Positions 7,849 to 16,006 of a DNA stretch of 32,089 nucleotides are shown in pieces. Position 1 is the stretch's first letter. Each line of letters starts with the position of its first letter. The stretch lies in contig SDXZ01000041.1 in assembly GCA_004210805.1 (NCBI GenBank), positions 1 through 32,089 of the forward strand, read 5' to 3'. This stretch comes from Acidovorax sp. GTDB lineage: Bacteria > Pseudomonadota > Gammaproteobacteria > Burkholderiales > Burkholderiaceae_C. The position numbers were made by a program, and so were the translations under genes. A model generated the notes under the pieces. It worked only from the letters and a program-made list of their open reading frames with translations. It was not told the DNA's origin and ran no database searches.

Positions 7849-8307
7849 TTATTGCGTGATGATGGGCGAAGGCTGGCCGGCGGCCTGGGCTTGCTGCTGC
7901 TCGTACATGCCCTGGAAGTTAATTTCGGCCAGGTGCACGGGCGGGAAGCCTGCGCGGTTGATCAGGTCAGCCACGTTGCCGCGCAGGTAGGGGTACACAA
8001 TCTGTGGGCAGGCGATGCCCATGATGGGGCCCATCTGGTCTTCCGGAATGTTGCGGATCTCGAAGATGCCGGCTTGCTTGGCTTCGACCAGGAACACGGT
8101 CTTGTCCTTGATCTTCGTCTGCACCGTGGCGGTCACGGCCACTTCATAGATGCCTTCAGCAACCGGCGTGGCTTCCACACCGAGCTGGATGTCCACATTG
8201 GGCTGCTCTTGCTCGAGCAAGATGCCGGGGGAGTTGGGTTGCTCGAGCGACAGGTCCTTGAGGTAGACGCGCTGGATCTGGAATACGGGGGTTTCTTGGT
8301 CGGCCAT
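7849..8307 (-). CDS. secB: Protein-export chaperone SecB
   Basis: Tetrameric cytosolic chaperone that keeps preproteins unfolded and hands them to SecA. The length of 152 residues is normal. Family features are [19 protein letters not shown] at the N-terminus, VEVTVTATVQ-like strand [28 protein letters not shown], and the region [33 protein letters not shown]. It has the acidic surface and Q-rich disordered tail ([11 protein letters not shown]) usual for the family. The gene lies between grxC and gpsA, as in E. coli. A terminator-like hairpin just upstream (8342-8379) separates it from grxC, so it is either driven by a very close promoter or controlled by read-through. Confidence 0.97.
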   Translation of the reverse strand: MADQETPVFQIQRVYLKDLSLEQPNSPGILLEQEQPNVDIQLGVEATPVAEGIYEVAVTATVQTKIKDKTVFLVEAKQAGIFEIRNIPEDQMGPIMGIACPQIVYPYLRGNVADLINRAGFPPVHLAEINFQGMYEQQQAQAAGQPSPIITQ

Positions 8308-8341
8308 GGTGAAGTCTCTTTGCTCTTACGAAATTTCTAGG

Positions 8342-8379
8342 AAAAACAAAACCCGCTGACGGAAAACTCCCGCAGCGGG
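8342..8379 (-). terminator. Minus-strand terminator or attenuator ahead of secB
   Basis: On the minus strand, CCCGCTG and CAGCGGG (8373-8379 and 8352-8358) form a stem. It is extended by three more pairs around a one-base bulge and followed by TTTTGTTTTT. This is a good rho-independent terminator for transcripts from grxC, yet its stem base lies about 44 bases and its T run about 35 bases before the secB ATG. Confidence 0.8.
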
Positions 8380-8409
8380 CACATGGGGCTGCATTATGCA
8401 GCGCCCCAA

Positions 8410-8572
8410 GGGAGCCTCTGCACGCACCACGCAGCAAGTAGGCGCCGTGGGATCGGGAGGGACTGCACGGCGCAAAGCGCAGCAATAGCAGTGCTATTGC
8501 GAGCAGTTGCAACACCGCAGACCGCCCGAGGCCACAAGTGCCTACGGTGCAGGGATTCGCGCAGAGGCTCCC
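8410..8572. repeat. Long foldback element 1 (grxC-secB gap)
   Basis: Perfect 12-base terminal inverted repeats (GGGAGCCTCTGC at 8410-8421 and its complement at 8561-8572) enclose further imperfect pairing, such as GTAGGC with GCCTAC. The centre is a near-perfect palindrome, GCAATAGCA-G-TGCTATTGC, around 8480-8500. The reverse complement of the core (from GTCTGC to GCGCC) matches the core of the element at 20884-21041. Confidence 0.75.
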
Positions 8573-8579
8573 ATAAGGA

Positions 8580-8840
8580 TCAGGCGCCGCCCAGCAGGGG
8601 CATGAGCCCACCGCGGCTGTCCAGCGCCACCAGATCATCGTGGCCACCTACATGGGTGTCGCCGATGTAGATCTGCGGCACCGTGCGGCGGCCGGTGGTC
8701 TCCATCATCTGCGCGCGCGCAGCCGGGTCGGTGTCGATGCGGATCTCCTCGATCTGCTCCACGCCCTTGGATTTGAGGATCTGCTTGGCACGGATGCAAT
8801 AGGGGCAGACGGCGGTGGTGTACATCTTCACGGGTTGCAT
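8580..8840 (-). CDS. grxC: Glutaredoxin 3
   Basis: Small glutathione-dependent thiol-disulfide oxidoreductase of 86 residues. The redox site is CPYC at residues 12-15 (YTTAVCPYCIRAKQIL). The glutathione-binding TVPQIYIGDTHVGGHDDL segment with its cis-proline is intact. It lies between the membrane rhodanese (65-base gap) and secB, the gene order known from E. coli (yibN-grxC-secB). It probably shares a transcript with the rhodanese that ends at the terminator before secB. Confidence 0.96.
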   Translation of the reverse strand: MQPVKMYTTAVCPYCIRAKQILKSKGVEQIEEIRIDTDPAARAQMMETTGRRTVPQIYIGDTHVGGHDDLVALDSRGGLMPLLGGA

Positions 8841-8905
8841 GGCGGAAATCCTTTCTCTTCCTGGCTGAAGGTATCAGTTGGGGGTGGTTGAAGGTTTTTC
8901 TACAG

Positions 8906-9313
8906 TCAGGCTTTTTCTACGGGCAGGCTGGCTTCACGCCAGGCCTTCAGACCGCCGGCCATGGCCTGGGCGTTGTCGTAGCCGAGCTTTTTGGCAATGG
9001 CCAGCGCCCGGTTGGCGCGGGCGCCGGTCGCACAGACCAGCACCAGGGGCAAGGCCTTGTTCTTGACCACGGTAGGCAGGCGTTCCTCCAGCTGGCCGAG
9101 CGGCACGTTCTTGGCGCCGCCGACGTGGCCGGCGGCAAATTCCTCGGTCTCGCACACGTCGATGACCACGGCTTTTTCACGGTTGATGAGCTGCACGGCC
9201 CGCGCTGGGGTCAGCGAGCCGCCACTGGCATTCTTGAGGACCGGCCACAGCAGCATGCCGCCCGAAGCCAGTGCAACAAAGATCAGATACCAGTTGTCGA
9301 TAATGAATTTCAC
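8906..9313 (-). CDS. Membrane-anchored rhodanese-domain protein (YibN-like)
   Basis: A 135-residue protein starting at a GTG preceded by AAGGA. Residues 8-24 (WYLIFVALASGGMLLWP) form a single N-terminal membrane helix. A rhodanese domain follows, with VIDVCETEEFAAGHVGGAKN and the active-site loop VCATGARANRA, whose cysteine would carry persulfide. Size, anchor and position next to grxC-secB-gpsA match E. coli YibN. The domain may transfer sulfur, or it may serve a partner-binding role at the membrane near the export machinery; the sequence cannot decide. It is divergent from gpmA with an 87-base gap. Confidence 0.9.
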   Translation of the reverse strand: MKFIIDNWYLIFVALASGGMLLWPVLKNASGGSLTPARAVQLINREKAVVIDVCETEEFAAGHVGGAKNVPLGQLEERLPTVVKNKALPLVLVCATGARANRALAIAKKLGYDNAQAMAGGLKAWREASLPVEKA

Positions 9314-9322
9314 AAAGATTCC

Positions 9323-9352
9323 TTGGGTTGGCGAACGGCGTAATTTTAGAAT
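9323..9352 (+). promoter_or_regulatory. Candidate sigma-70 promoter for gpmA
   Basis: TTGGGT (9323-9328) and TAGAAT (9347-9352) are separated by 18 bases and lie about 50 bases before the gpmA ATG, in the divergent gap with the rhodanese gene. The -10 element is good and the -35 element moderate. This is read by eye only. Confidence 0.4.
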
Positions 9353-9400
9353 GCTCGGCTTTTGGCCAAATTTCTTTGACCCGCCTCTCCTAGGGAAACC

Positions 9401-10144
9401 ATGCACAAACTCGTCCTGATCCGCCACGGCGAATCCACCTGGAACCTTGAAAACCGCTTCACCGGCTGGACCGACGTCGACCTGACGCCCACCGGCGTGT
9501 CCCAGGCGATGACCGCCGGCAAGCTGCTCAAGGCGGAGGGCTATGAGTTCGACCTGGCCTTCACCAGCGTTCTCAAGCGCGCCATCCGCACCCTGTGGTT
9601 GACGCTGGACGAGATGGACTCCACCTGGTTGCCGGTGGTCAAGGACTGGCGCCTGAACGAGCGCCATTACGGCGCGCTGCAGGGCTTGAACAAGGCCGAC
9701 ATGGCCAAGCAGTACGGCGACGAGCAGGTGCTGGTCTGGCGTCGCAGCTACGACACGCCCCCGCCAGCCCTGGAAGCCACCGACGTCCGCTGCGAGCGCA
9801 GCGACCGCCGCTACGCCGGGCTGGCCGAAGGCAACGTTCCGTTGACGGAATGCCTCAAGGACACCGTGGAGCGCGTGCTGCCATTCTGGAACGACGCCCT
9901 GGCCCCGGCCATCCGGTCGGGCAAGCGTGTGGTGGTGGCGGCCCACGGCAACTCCATCCGCGCGCTGGTGAAGTACCTGGACGGCATCTCCGACTCGGAA
10001 ATCGTGGGCCTGAACATTCCCAACGGGATTCCACTGGTATACGAACTCGATGCCGACCTCAAACCGATCCGCCACTACTATCTTGGCGACGCTGAGGCTG
10101 CTGCCAAGGCTGCAGCGGCCGTGGCATCCCAGGGCAAGGCGTAA
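9401..10144 (+). CDS. gpmA: 2,3-bisphosphoglycerate-dependent phosphoglycerate mutase
   Basis: Interconverts 3- and 2-phosphoglycerate in glycolysis and gluconeogenesis through a phosphohistidine. The length of 247 residues is typical. The phosphorylated histidine is H9 in [39 protein letters not shown] and the second catalytic histidine in [19 protein letters not shown] complete the site. AGGGAAA precedes the ATG. It is followed by ctpA and moeB on the same strand, a run I recall from other beta-proteobacteria. A weak hairpin after the stop may partly insulate ctpA. Confidence 0.97.
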   Translation: MHKLVLIRHGESTWNLENRFTGWTDVDLTPTGVSQAMTAGKLLKAEGYEFDLAFTSVLKRAIRTLWLTLDEMDSTWLPVVKDWRLNERHYGALQGLNKADMAKQYGDEQVLVWRRSYDTPPPALEATDVRCERSDRRYAGLAEGNVPLTECLKDTVERVLPFWNDALAPAIRSGKRVVVAAHGNSIRALVKYLDGISDSEIVGLNIPNGIPLVYELDADLKPIRHYYLGDAEAAAKAAAAVASQGKA

Positions 10145-10195
10145 AGCCAGAGTAAAGACGGGGAAACCCGCCATATTCCGCTGCCAAAACGAGAG

Positions 10196-10219
10196 CCCGT
10201 GCGGAACCGCAGCGGGTTT
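10196..10219 (+). terminator. Weak hairpin after gpmA
   Basis: CCCG-TGCGG-AA-CCGCA-G-CGGG followed by only three T. The stem is GC-rich, with one bulged base and a two-base loop. It could pause or partly terminate transcription between gpmA and ctpA. Confidence 0.35.
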
Positions 10220-10267
10220 GGCCCTTCCAAGGTGTATATTGATTTCGAAGCGGGAAAAGGTTGTTGT

Positions 10268-11704
10268 ATGGGCCAGAAACTCAAAATTGCGGGATGGGTG
10301 TCGGTAGGGGTCGTGGCGGGGGCGCTCACCACCGTGTCGCTACAGACCGTGGCGCGCGGGGCGATGACCCCGCTGCCGCTGGAAGAAATCCAGCAGCTCT
10401 CGGCGGTGTTCGGCCTCGTGAAGACCGATTACGTCGAACCGGTGGATGACAAGAAGCTCATCACTGACGCGATCTCCGGCATGGTGTCGAGCCTCGACCC
10501 ACATTCCCAGTATTTCGACAAGAAGTCCTTCAAGGAATTCCGCGAGGGCACCTCGGGCCGCTTTGTGGGCGTGGGCATCGAGATCACCCAGGAAGATGGG
10601 CTGATCAAGGTGGTGTCCCCCATCGAAGGTTCCCCCGCGTTTCGCGCGGGCCTCAAGACCAACGACCTGATCACCAAGATCGACGAGACCGCGGTCAAGG
10701 GGCTGTCGCTCAACGATGCCGTCAAGCGCATGCGCGGCGAGCCCAATACCAAGGTCACGCTCACTATCTTCCGCAAGGACGAGAACCGCTCGTTCCCTGT
10801 GACCATTACGCGCGAAGAGATCAAGACCCAGTCCGTCAAGGGCAAGGTGATCGAGCCCGGCTACGCCTGGATCCGCCTGTCGCAGTTCCAGGAACGCACG
10901 GTGGACGACTTTGTGCGCAAGGTGGAAGAGGTCTACAAGCAGGACCCCAACCTCAAAGGCCTGGTGCTCGATTTGCGCAATGACCCCGGTGGCCTGCTCG
11001 ATGCAGCTGTTGCGGTATCTGCCGCTTTCTTGCCCGCGAACGTGACCGTGGTCACCACCAACGGCCAGTTGCCAGACAGCAAGGCCACGTACAAAGCCTC
11101 GCCCGATTTCTACCAGCGCCGCGGTGGCGGTGACCCACTGCGCCGCCTGCCGGCCGCGCTGAAGTCGGTGCCGCTGGTCGTGTTGGTGAACGAAGGCTCT
11201 GCCTCCGCCAGCGAGATCGTCGCGGGTGCGCTGCAAGACCACAAGCGCGCCACCATCATGGGTAGCCAGACCTTCGGCAAGGGATCGGTGCAAACCGTGC
11301 GCCCCCTGGGCCCAGACACTGGTATCAAGCTCACGACCGCGCGCTACTACACCCCGAGCGGCAAGTCCATCCAGGCCAAGGGCATCGTGCCCGACGTCAT
11401 GATTGACGAGTCGGAAGAGGGCAACATCTTTGCCGCCCTGCGCATGCGCGAGGCCGACCTGGACAAGCACCTGGGCAGCGGCCAAGGTGAGGAAAAGAAG
11501 GATGAGGCCCGTGAAAAGGCCCGCGAGGACGCACGCAAGCGCATGGAAGACGAAGCCAAGAAGCCCGCTGCCGACCGCAAGCCGCCCGAGTTCGGAACCG
11601 ACAAGGACTTCCAGCTGGTGCAGGCGCTCAATCAGCTCAAGGGCCGGTCGGTGCTGGTCAGCAAGACGCTGACCGAACGCAAGGAAGAAAAGAAAGAGAA
11701 TTGA
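10268..11704 (+). CDS. ctpA: C-terminal processing protease (S41 family)
   Basis: A 478-residue periplasmic serine protease that trims or degrades envelope proteins from their C-termini. The ATG at 10268 gives an uncleaved or cleavable signal anchor (LKIAGWVSVGVVAGALTTVSL). The open frame extends 23 codons upstream, but this start has GGAAAAGG in front. A PDZ domain occupies about residues 85-175 (GRFVGVGIEI, GSPAFRAGLKTNDLI). The catalytic domain follows, with Ser313 in NEGSASASEIV and Lys338 in QTFGKGSVQT, the 25-residue spacing known for this family. The C-terminus is a highly charged Lys/Glu/Arg helix (about residues 415-445) ending in KEEKKEN. It lies between gpmA and moeB. Confidence 0.96.
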   Translation: MGQKLKIAGWVSVGVVAGALTTVSLQTVARGAMTPLPLEEIQQLSAVFGLVKTDYVEPVDDKKLITDAISGMVSSLDPHSQYFDKKSFKEFREGTSGRFVGVGIEITQEDGLIKVVSPIEGSPAFRAGLKTNDLITKIDETAVKGLSLNDAVKRMRGEPNTKVTLTIFRKDENRSFPVTITREEIKTQSVKGKVIEPGYAWIRLSQFQERTVDDFVRKVEEVYKQDPNLKGLVLDLRNDPGGLLDAAVAVSAAFLPANVTVVTTNGQLPDSKATYKASPDFYQRRGGGDPLRRLPAALKSVPLVVLVNEGSASASEIVAGALQDHKRATIMGSQTFGKGSVQTVRPLGPDTGIKLTTARYYTPSGKSIQAKGIVPDVMIDESEEGNIFAALRMREADLDKHLGSGQGEEKKDEAREKAREDARKRMEDEAKKPAADRKPPEFGTDKDFQLVQALNQLKGRSVLVSKTLTERKEEKKEN

Positions 11705-11724
11705 GCCCGCGCGCTCGATCTGCC

Positions 11725-11757
11725 AAAGCCGGATTCCAGCGGGATCCGGCTTTTTCC
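11725..11757 (+). terminator. Rho-independent terminator after ctpA
   Basis: AAAGCCGGAT (11725-11734) pairs with ATCCGGCTTT (11744-11753) around a 9-base loop, followed by a T-rich run TTTTTCCTTTT. It ends the gpmA-ctpA transcript ahead of moeB. Confidence 0.88.
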
Positions 11758-11815
11758 TTTTGTGTTGGTTGTTTTGTGCGTTGTTATTTGACCTGCCCTT
11801 GGCTTGAGACTCCCC

Positions 11816-12565
11816 ATGACCGATGAACAGCTCCTGCGGTACTCCCGCCACATCCTGCTCGATGAGATGGGCATCGAAGGCCAGGAGCGCGTGCTGGCGT
11901 CCCACGCTGTGATCATCGGCGCCGGAGGTCTCGGTTCGCCGGCAGCGCTTTATCTCGCATCGGCGGGTGTGGGGCACATCACGCTGGTGGATGACGACGT
12001 GGTCGACCTCACCAACCTGCAGCGGCAGATCGCCCACACGACGGCCCGCGTGGGCCAAGCCAAGGTGGCATCGGCCGTCGCTGCCATGGCTGCCATCAAC
12101 CCTGATGTGCAGGTGACGGCGCTGCAGGCGCGGGCCGACGCCAGCCTGCTCGACAGCTTGGTACGCGACGCCACTGTGGTGCTCGATTGCAGCGACAACT
12201 ACGCCACGCGCCACGCTGTGAACGCGGCTTGCGTGAGGCATGGCAAACCCCTGGTGGCGGGCGCAGTGATCCGCTTCGACGGCCAGATCACGGTGGTGGA
12301 CCCGCGCGTTGCCAGCGCGCCGTGTTATGCCTGCATTTTTCCCCCGGACGCCGAGTTTGAAGAAGTGGCGTGTTCGACGATGGGCGTGTTCGCGCCGTTG
12401 GTGGGTGTGGTCGGCGCGGTGCAGGCGGCCGAGGCGCTCAAGCTGCTGGCGGGTGTGGGCCTGTCCTTGGCCGGCAGATTGCTCATGTTGGATGGACGCT
12501 CCATGGAGTGGAGCACCATGCATGTTCAGCGCGCACCCCAATGCGCCGTGTGTGTTGCGCGGTAG
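11816..12565 (+). CDS. moeB: MoeB/ThiF-family sulfur-carrier adenylyltransferase
   Basis: A 249-residue E1-like enzyme that adenylates the C-terminal glycine of a small sulfur carrier (MoaD, or ThiS in the case of ThiF). The ATP site is IIGAGGLGSPAALYLASAGV, followed by LVDDDVVDLTNLQRQI. The structural zinc site is two CxxC pairs, CYAC and the C-terminal CAVC. There is no C-terminal rhodanese domain, so it is the short MoeB/ThiF type. No moaD, thiS or other partner lies next to it, so molybdopterin versus thiamine cannot be separated from context. I favour MoeB by length and by its usual place after ctpA. The first in-frame ATG with good family alignment (MTDEQLLRYSRHILL) was chosen. Confidence 0.9.
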   Translation: MTDEQLLRYSRHILLDEMGIEGQERVLASHAVIIGAGGLGSPAALYLASAGVGHITLVDDDVVDLTNLQRQIAHTTARVGQAKVASAVAAMAAINPDVQVTALQARADASLLDSLVRDATVVLDCSDNYATRHAVNAACVRHGKPLVAGAVIRFDGQITVVDPRVASAPCYACIFPPDAEFEEVACSTMGVFAPLVGVVGAVQAAEALKLLAGVGLSLAGRLLMLDGRSMEWSTMHVQRAPQCAVCVAR

Positions 12566-12680
12566 GATTTCTCCTACGGTCCGCGCCCGCTGCCACTGGC
12601 ACAATCGAGCGACCGCTGCCGTTAAAGTCTAAGCTCGACCAGCGTCATTTTGCTTCGGTCGTGTGATTGGACCCATCCTT

Positions 12681-13106
12681 GTGAAACTCCGCACCTATAT
12701 CGTTGAAGACAACGCGACCATCCGCGAGAACCTGATTGGTACTCTGGAAGAGTTGGCGTCTGTGGAGGCGGTAGGAGTAGCAGAAACCGAAGACGAGGGG
12801 AAAACCTGGCTGCTTGGCAATAGCGGACAGTGGGATCTCGCCATCGTGGATTTGTTTCTGCGCCAAGGCAGTGGCCTGGGTGTACTGGCGGCCTGCCGCG
12901 ACCGCCGACCCGGCCAGAAAATGGTCGTCCTCAGCAACTACGCGACACCCGACGTCCGCATGCGCTGCGCCCAGCTGGGTGTCGATGCCGTGTTCGACAA
13001 ATCCAATGAAATCGATGCGCTGGTGGACTACTGCATCCATCACAGCAATCCATCGGGGTTGGACTCCAACAACCCCCCACTGCCGGCCCCAGGCCAGGCT
13101 GCGTGA
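12681..13106 (+). CDS. Stand-alone receiver-domain response regulator
   Basis: A 141-residue protein that is essentially one receiver domain. The acidic pair is E9/D10 in YIVEDNATIREN, the phospho-acceptor is D57 in AIVDLFLRQGSG, and the switch residue is S85 in VVLSNYA. The conserved lysine is K107 in VFDKSNE. After about residue 125 there is only a short Pro/Asn-rich tail, so there is no DNA-binding output. I chose GTG 12681 because the fold begins immediately after it; GTG 12663 would add six residues. It lies one gene away from a NarL-type regulator and a histidine kinase. It may be a phosphate sink or relay for that kinase, or may act by protein contact. Confidence 0.88.
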   Translation: MKLRTYIVEDNATIRENLIGTLEELASVEAVGVAETEDEGKTWLLGNSGQWDLAIVDLFLRQGSGLGVLAACRDRRPGQKMVVLSNYATPDVRMRCAQLGVDAVFDKSNEIDALVDYCIHHSNPSGLDSNNPPLPAPGQAA

Positions 13107-13219
13107 GCCGCCGCAGCGTCGCTGCGGGTCCGGCTCTTTGTGGATTTGTTCGCGCTCAGCCCGTTGCGGCCGTGGCGAGCGCAGAACCAATGACCCCAGA
13201 CTGAGGCCATCGATCCATG

Positions 13220-13852
13220 TCAGTCGATCAGGCGGTTCTTGAGCGCGTAGTACGTGAGATCGCTGTTGGAGGACAGGCTCATTTTCTCCATCAAACGCGT
13301 GCGGTAGGTGCTTACGGTCTTGACGCTGAGCGACAGGGCCTTGGCGATGTCGCCCGCCGTCTCGCCCTTGGCCAGCTTGAGGAACACCTGAAATTCACGC
13401 TCGGAAAGTTGCTCATGCGGGGGCGCGTCGTCCTTGCGATTGAGCTGCTGCGCCAGCAATTCGGCCACAGCCGGCGTGAGGTAACGGCGGCCCAGCGCAA
13501 TGGTGCGAATCGCTTCCACGATCTCCGAAGGCTCGCACTCCTTGTTCAGGTAGCCACTCGCGCCCTGGCGGATCAGATTGATCGCGTAGTGCTCTTCGGG
13601 GTAGCCGCTCAGAATCAAAATGCCCATGTCGGGCGCTTTGGCGCGCAGCATGGCCAGTGCGTCCAGGCCACTCTGTCCGGGCATCGACAGGTCCATCAGC
13701 AACACGTCGATTTCTTTGTTGCGCACAAGGTCGATGGCTTCGCGGCCGTTGCCTGCTTCGCCCTCAACCCGCAGATCCACATGCTCCGACAGGAACTGTC
13801 GCAGCCCGGAACGAACAATCGCGTGGTCATCCACAATGCCAATCTTGATCAT
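13220..13852 (-). CDS. NarL/FixJ-type response regulator
   Basis: A 210-residue two-domain response regulator. The receiver has D8/D9 (GIVDDHAIVRSGL), phospho-acceptor D54 (VLLMDLSMPGQSGLDAL), the switch serine in LILSGYPEEHY and the lysine in GYLNKECEPSEI. The LuxR/GerE helix-turn-helix is at the C-terminus (LSEREFQVFLKLAKGETAGD, then SLSVKTVSTYRTRLMEKM). It is divergent from the histidine kinase at 13977 with a 124-base gap. That arrangement, and the HisKA_3 type of the kinase, make them a likely cognate pair. It converges with the stand-alone receiver gene. Confidence 0.95.
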   Translation of the reverse strand: MIKIGIVDDHAIVRSGLRQFLSEHVDLRVEGEAGNGREAIDLVRNKEIDVLLMDLSMPGQSGLDALAMLRAKAPDMGILILSGYPEEHYAINLIRQGASGYLNKECEPSEIVEAIRTIALGRRYLTPAVAELLAQQLNRKDDAPPHEQLSEREFQVFLKLAKGETAGDIAKALSLSVKTVSTYRTRLMEKMSLSSNSDLTYYALKNRLID

Positions 13853-13976
13853 CGATCTTTCTTTCGCAGGGCGGTGAGTCCGCTCCTGATGTTGTTGGTT
13901 GCAAAGGTTCCCCGGCCTGTCACAGCTGAATGCGATGTGACACTCGGGTCATCAGACATTATCCAGAATAACGCGT

Positions 13977-15380
13977 ATGAGTCTTAAAGAAAACACCCGG
14001 ATCTGGTTGCCCAAAGTCCGCAAGATGGCACTGAGCCTGCCCATGGCGCTGCTTGCGGCCATGGTTTTGGTGGGCATCAATGAAACGGGCCACATGCGTT
14101 CCCAGGATGCCGTGGAGCAGATGACGCATGGCCAGAACACGCGCAAGGCCGTCAACCTGCTGCTGCAAAGCATGCTGGACGCCGAGACCGGGCAACGCGG
14201 CTATCTGCTCACCGGCAACGAAGCGTATCTGGAGCCGTATGACAAGGCCGTGGCCACCGTGCAAACCAATTTGGACGGGCTGCGCGGGCTTTTCATGGAC
14301 GCGCCGAGCGACATGCAGGAGTTTGCGCTGCTGTCGCGGCAAATCTCCCGCAAGCTCGCCGAGATGGAACTGAGCCTGCGCCTGCGCCGCCAGGGCAATG
14401 AAGACGCCTGGAAGTTCATCCTGCACACCGATGTGGGCAAGGAGCACATGGAGGCGATCCGCAAACACGCGCTGGAGCTGATTGCGCGCAGCGACAAGCA
14501 CGTGCAGCTGGGCCAGGAGCAGATCGAGCAGTCGCTCATGCTGTCGCGCATCGGCATTGCGACCGTCACCGTCATCGGGCTGCTGGCGTTCTACATGTAC
14601 CTGCGCCAGGCCCAGGCGCTGCAGGTGGTCAATCTGCGCGAGCAAGCGCTGCTCGAGCGCGAACGGGACCGCCTGGAGGGGCTGGTGAGGGACCGCACCG
14701 CCACGCTGTCCGAGCTGGCAAACCACTTGCAGCAGGTGCGCGAAGAAGAGCGCGGGCATCTGGCGCGCGAGCTGCACGATGAGCTGGGGGCGCTCCTCAC
14801 GGCGGCGAAGCTGGACGTGGCGCGGCTCAAGTCGAAGATCGATCCCTCATTGACCGAGGTGACCGAGCGGCTCAAGCACCTGACCGAAACGCTCAACAGC
14901 GGGATCGCGCTCAAGCGCCGCATCATCGAGGACCTCCGGCCTTCGTCGCTGTCCAACCTCGGGCTCACGGCCGCCATCGAGATCCTTACCCGCGAATACG
15001 CCGAACGCGCCGGCATCGAGGTCGAGACCAGCCTCGAGTCCGTCGAGTTGCCCGACGCCTCGCAGCTCACCGTGTACCGCATGGTGCAAGAGGCCCTGAC
15101 CAACATCGGCAAGTACGCCAAGGCCAGCAAGGTGCTGGTGTCCGTGCACAGTTACCCCACGCACGTGGCGGTCCAGGTGCGCGACGACGGCCTGGGTTTT
15201 GACACCGCCACGGTGCGCCCCACCTCGCACGGCCTGTCGGGGATGCGCCACCGCGTCGAATCCGCCGGCGGGCGTTTGTCGATCACCTCGCGACCCGGGA
15301 GCGGTACCTTGGTCTCGGCCGTGATGCCCTTGGGGAAAAGCGCTTCGGAGTCGCCTGAGACGGCGGCCCTCCCGGGCTGA
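13977..15380 (+). CDS. CHASE3-domain sensor histidine kinase (HisKA_3/NarX type)
   Basis: A 467-residue inner-membrane sensor kinase. Transmembrane helix 1 is about residues 18-36 (ALSLPMALLAAMVLVG). A CHASE3-type periplasmic domain follows, with LLLQSMLDAETGQRGYLLTG and LEPYDKA, and helix 2 is about residues 190-207 (IGIATVTVIGLLAFYMYL). A coiled coil (residues 210-255) leads to the HisKA_3 domain, whose phosphorylated histidine is H267 in HLARELHDELGALL. The ATPase domain has the N box QEALTNIGKYAKAS and the glycine boxes RDDGLGFD and GLSGMRHRVESAGG. It is divergent from the NarL-type regulator, its probable partner. The ligand is unknown; CHASE3 domains are widespread and uninformative on ligand. 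Confidence 0.94.
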   Translation: MSLKENTRIWLPKVRKMALSLPMALLAAMVLVGINETGHMRSQDAVEQMTHGQNTRKAVNLLLQSMLDAETGQRGYLLTGNEAYLEPYDKAVATVQTNLDGLRGLFMDAPSDMQEFALLSRQISRKLAEMELSLRLRRQGNEDAWKFILHTDVGKEHMEAIRKHALELIARSDKHVQLGQEQIEQSLMLSRIGIATVTVIGLLAFYMYLRQAQALQVVNLREQALLERERDRLEGLVRDRTATLSELANHLQQVREEERGHLARELHDELGALLTAAKLDVARLKSKIDPSLTEVTERLKHLTETLNSGIALKRRIIEDLRPSSLSNLGLTAAIEILTREYAERAGIEVETSLESVELPDASQLTVYRMVQEALTNIGKYAKASKVLVSVHSYPTHVAVQVRDDGLGFDTATVRPTSHGLSGMRHRVESAGGRLSITSRPGSGTLVSAVMPLGKSASESPETAALPG

Positions 15381-15784
15381 GCGCTGGCGGTTCGACCGAA
15401 AGAGGGCGCGGTGGCCCCTGCTCGTTTCGCGAGCGATGCCCGCTGTGGCAAGGCCGCCTTGCTGCCTTCACCACGGTCCCTAGCCGCTCCGCCGCTTTGA
15501 GCGACTTTCAAATGCTGCGCGCAGGCGCCCGGGGTAGGGGCCGTCCCCATCGGCTCCCCTTTCGGCCTGGATGGTGGCTGTCCGAAAACTGCTGCGCTCT
15601 CACGCGGCATTGATGCGCTTCTCGCAGCGCTTCGTCCTACACGGCGCGCGCTGCACCGCCGACAAGGCTGCGCGCCAGGGACCGGCATCCTCGAAGCGGC
15701 AGGCTCACTACAGTGACCCCAGGCGCTGAAGTTCTTTCGGCCATCCATCCGGCCGGCATGCCGGCCCCCTCACAGGAGAAGGAA
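15381..15784. other. 404-base gap after the histidine kinase, no gene recognised
   Basis: No frame here has convincing start, ribosome site and protein-like composition together. A minus-strand frame is open through much of it but runs antisense into the kinase gene. Visible structures are a small hairpin (GCTCG-TTTCG-CGAGC near 15418-15432) and the perfect palindrome at 15751-15766. I found no terminator for the kinase and no match to the two repeat families of this window. The right end holds the leader of the DUF1328 gene. Confidence 0.4.
15751..15766. promoter_or_regulatory. Perfect 16-base palindrome ahead of the DUF1328 gene
   Basis: GGCCGGCATGCCGGCC is fully self-complementary. It lies about 18 bases before the start codon and just before the AGGAGAAGGA ribosome-binding site. 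As RNA it could fold and hide the leader; as DNA it could bind a dimeric regulator. Which of these applies is not decidable from sequence. Confidence 0.4.
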
Positions 15785-15949
15785 ATGTTGCATTACGCAG
15801 TTGTGTTTCTGGTGATCGCACTGATCGCTGCCCTCTTCGGCTTTGGCGGTATCGCTGCCGGCGCTGTGGGCATTGCCAAGATTCTGTTCTTTGTTTTCGT
15901 GATCATGGCCATCGTCACCTTTGTCCTTGGTCTGCTCAGGAAGGGCTGA
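15785..15949 (+). CDS. DUF1328 small membrane protein
   Basis: A 54-residue protein, nearly all membrane. Two hydrophobic helices ([18 protein letters not shown] and [20 protein letters not shown]) flank the conserved glycine-rich turn [14 protein letters not shown] that marks the DUF1328 family. It ends in a short basic tail LRKG. The ATG follows a strong AGGAGAAGGA. Function is unknown. Family members are commonly found with general-stress or envelope genes, and here it is followed by a DUF883 protein and a BON lipoprotein on the same strand, with gaps of 57 and 157 bases. Confidence 0.92.
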   Translation: MLHYAVVFLVIALIAALFGFGGIAAGAVGIAKILFFVFVIMAIVTFVLGLLRKG

Positions 15950-16006
15950 CGCCAGGCGTTAGACAACCCGCATACCGCAACACCCTCATTCAAGGAGTTC
16001 CCCCAA

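Noticed and set aside
9314..10174. Extension of the membrane rhodanese frame across gpmA
   Set aside because: Antisense to gpmA; the GTG at 9313 with AAGGA upstream gives the expected membrane helix at the N-terminus.
10340..12604. A 754-codon minus-strand open frame opposite ctpA and moeB
   Set aside because: It is antisense to two clear genes, has His/Arg/Gln-rich composition without domains, and no ribosome-binding site. It reflects GC-rich codon bias of the opposite strand.
15152..15748. A 198-codon minus-strand frame overlapping the kinase 3' end and the following gap
   Set aside because: Half of it is antisense to the kinase ATPase domain; composition is Ala/Arg/Ser-rich and no family is recognisable. 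Without conservation data I do not call it a gene.
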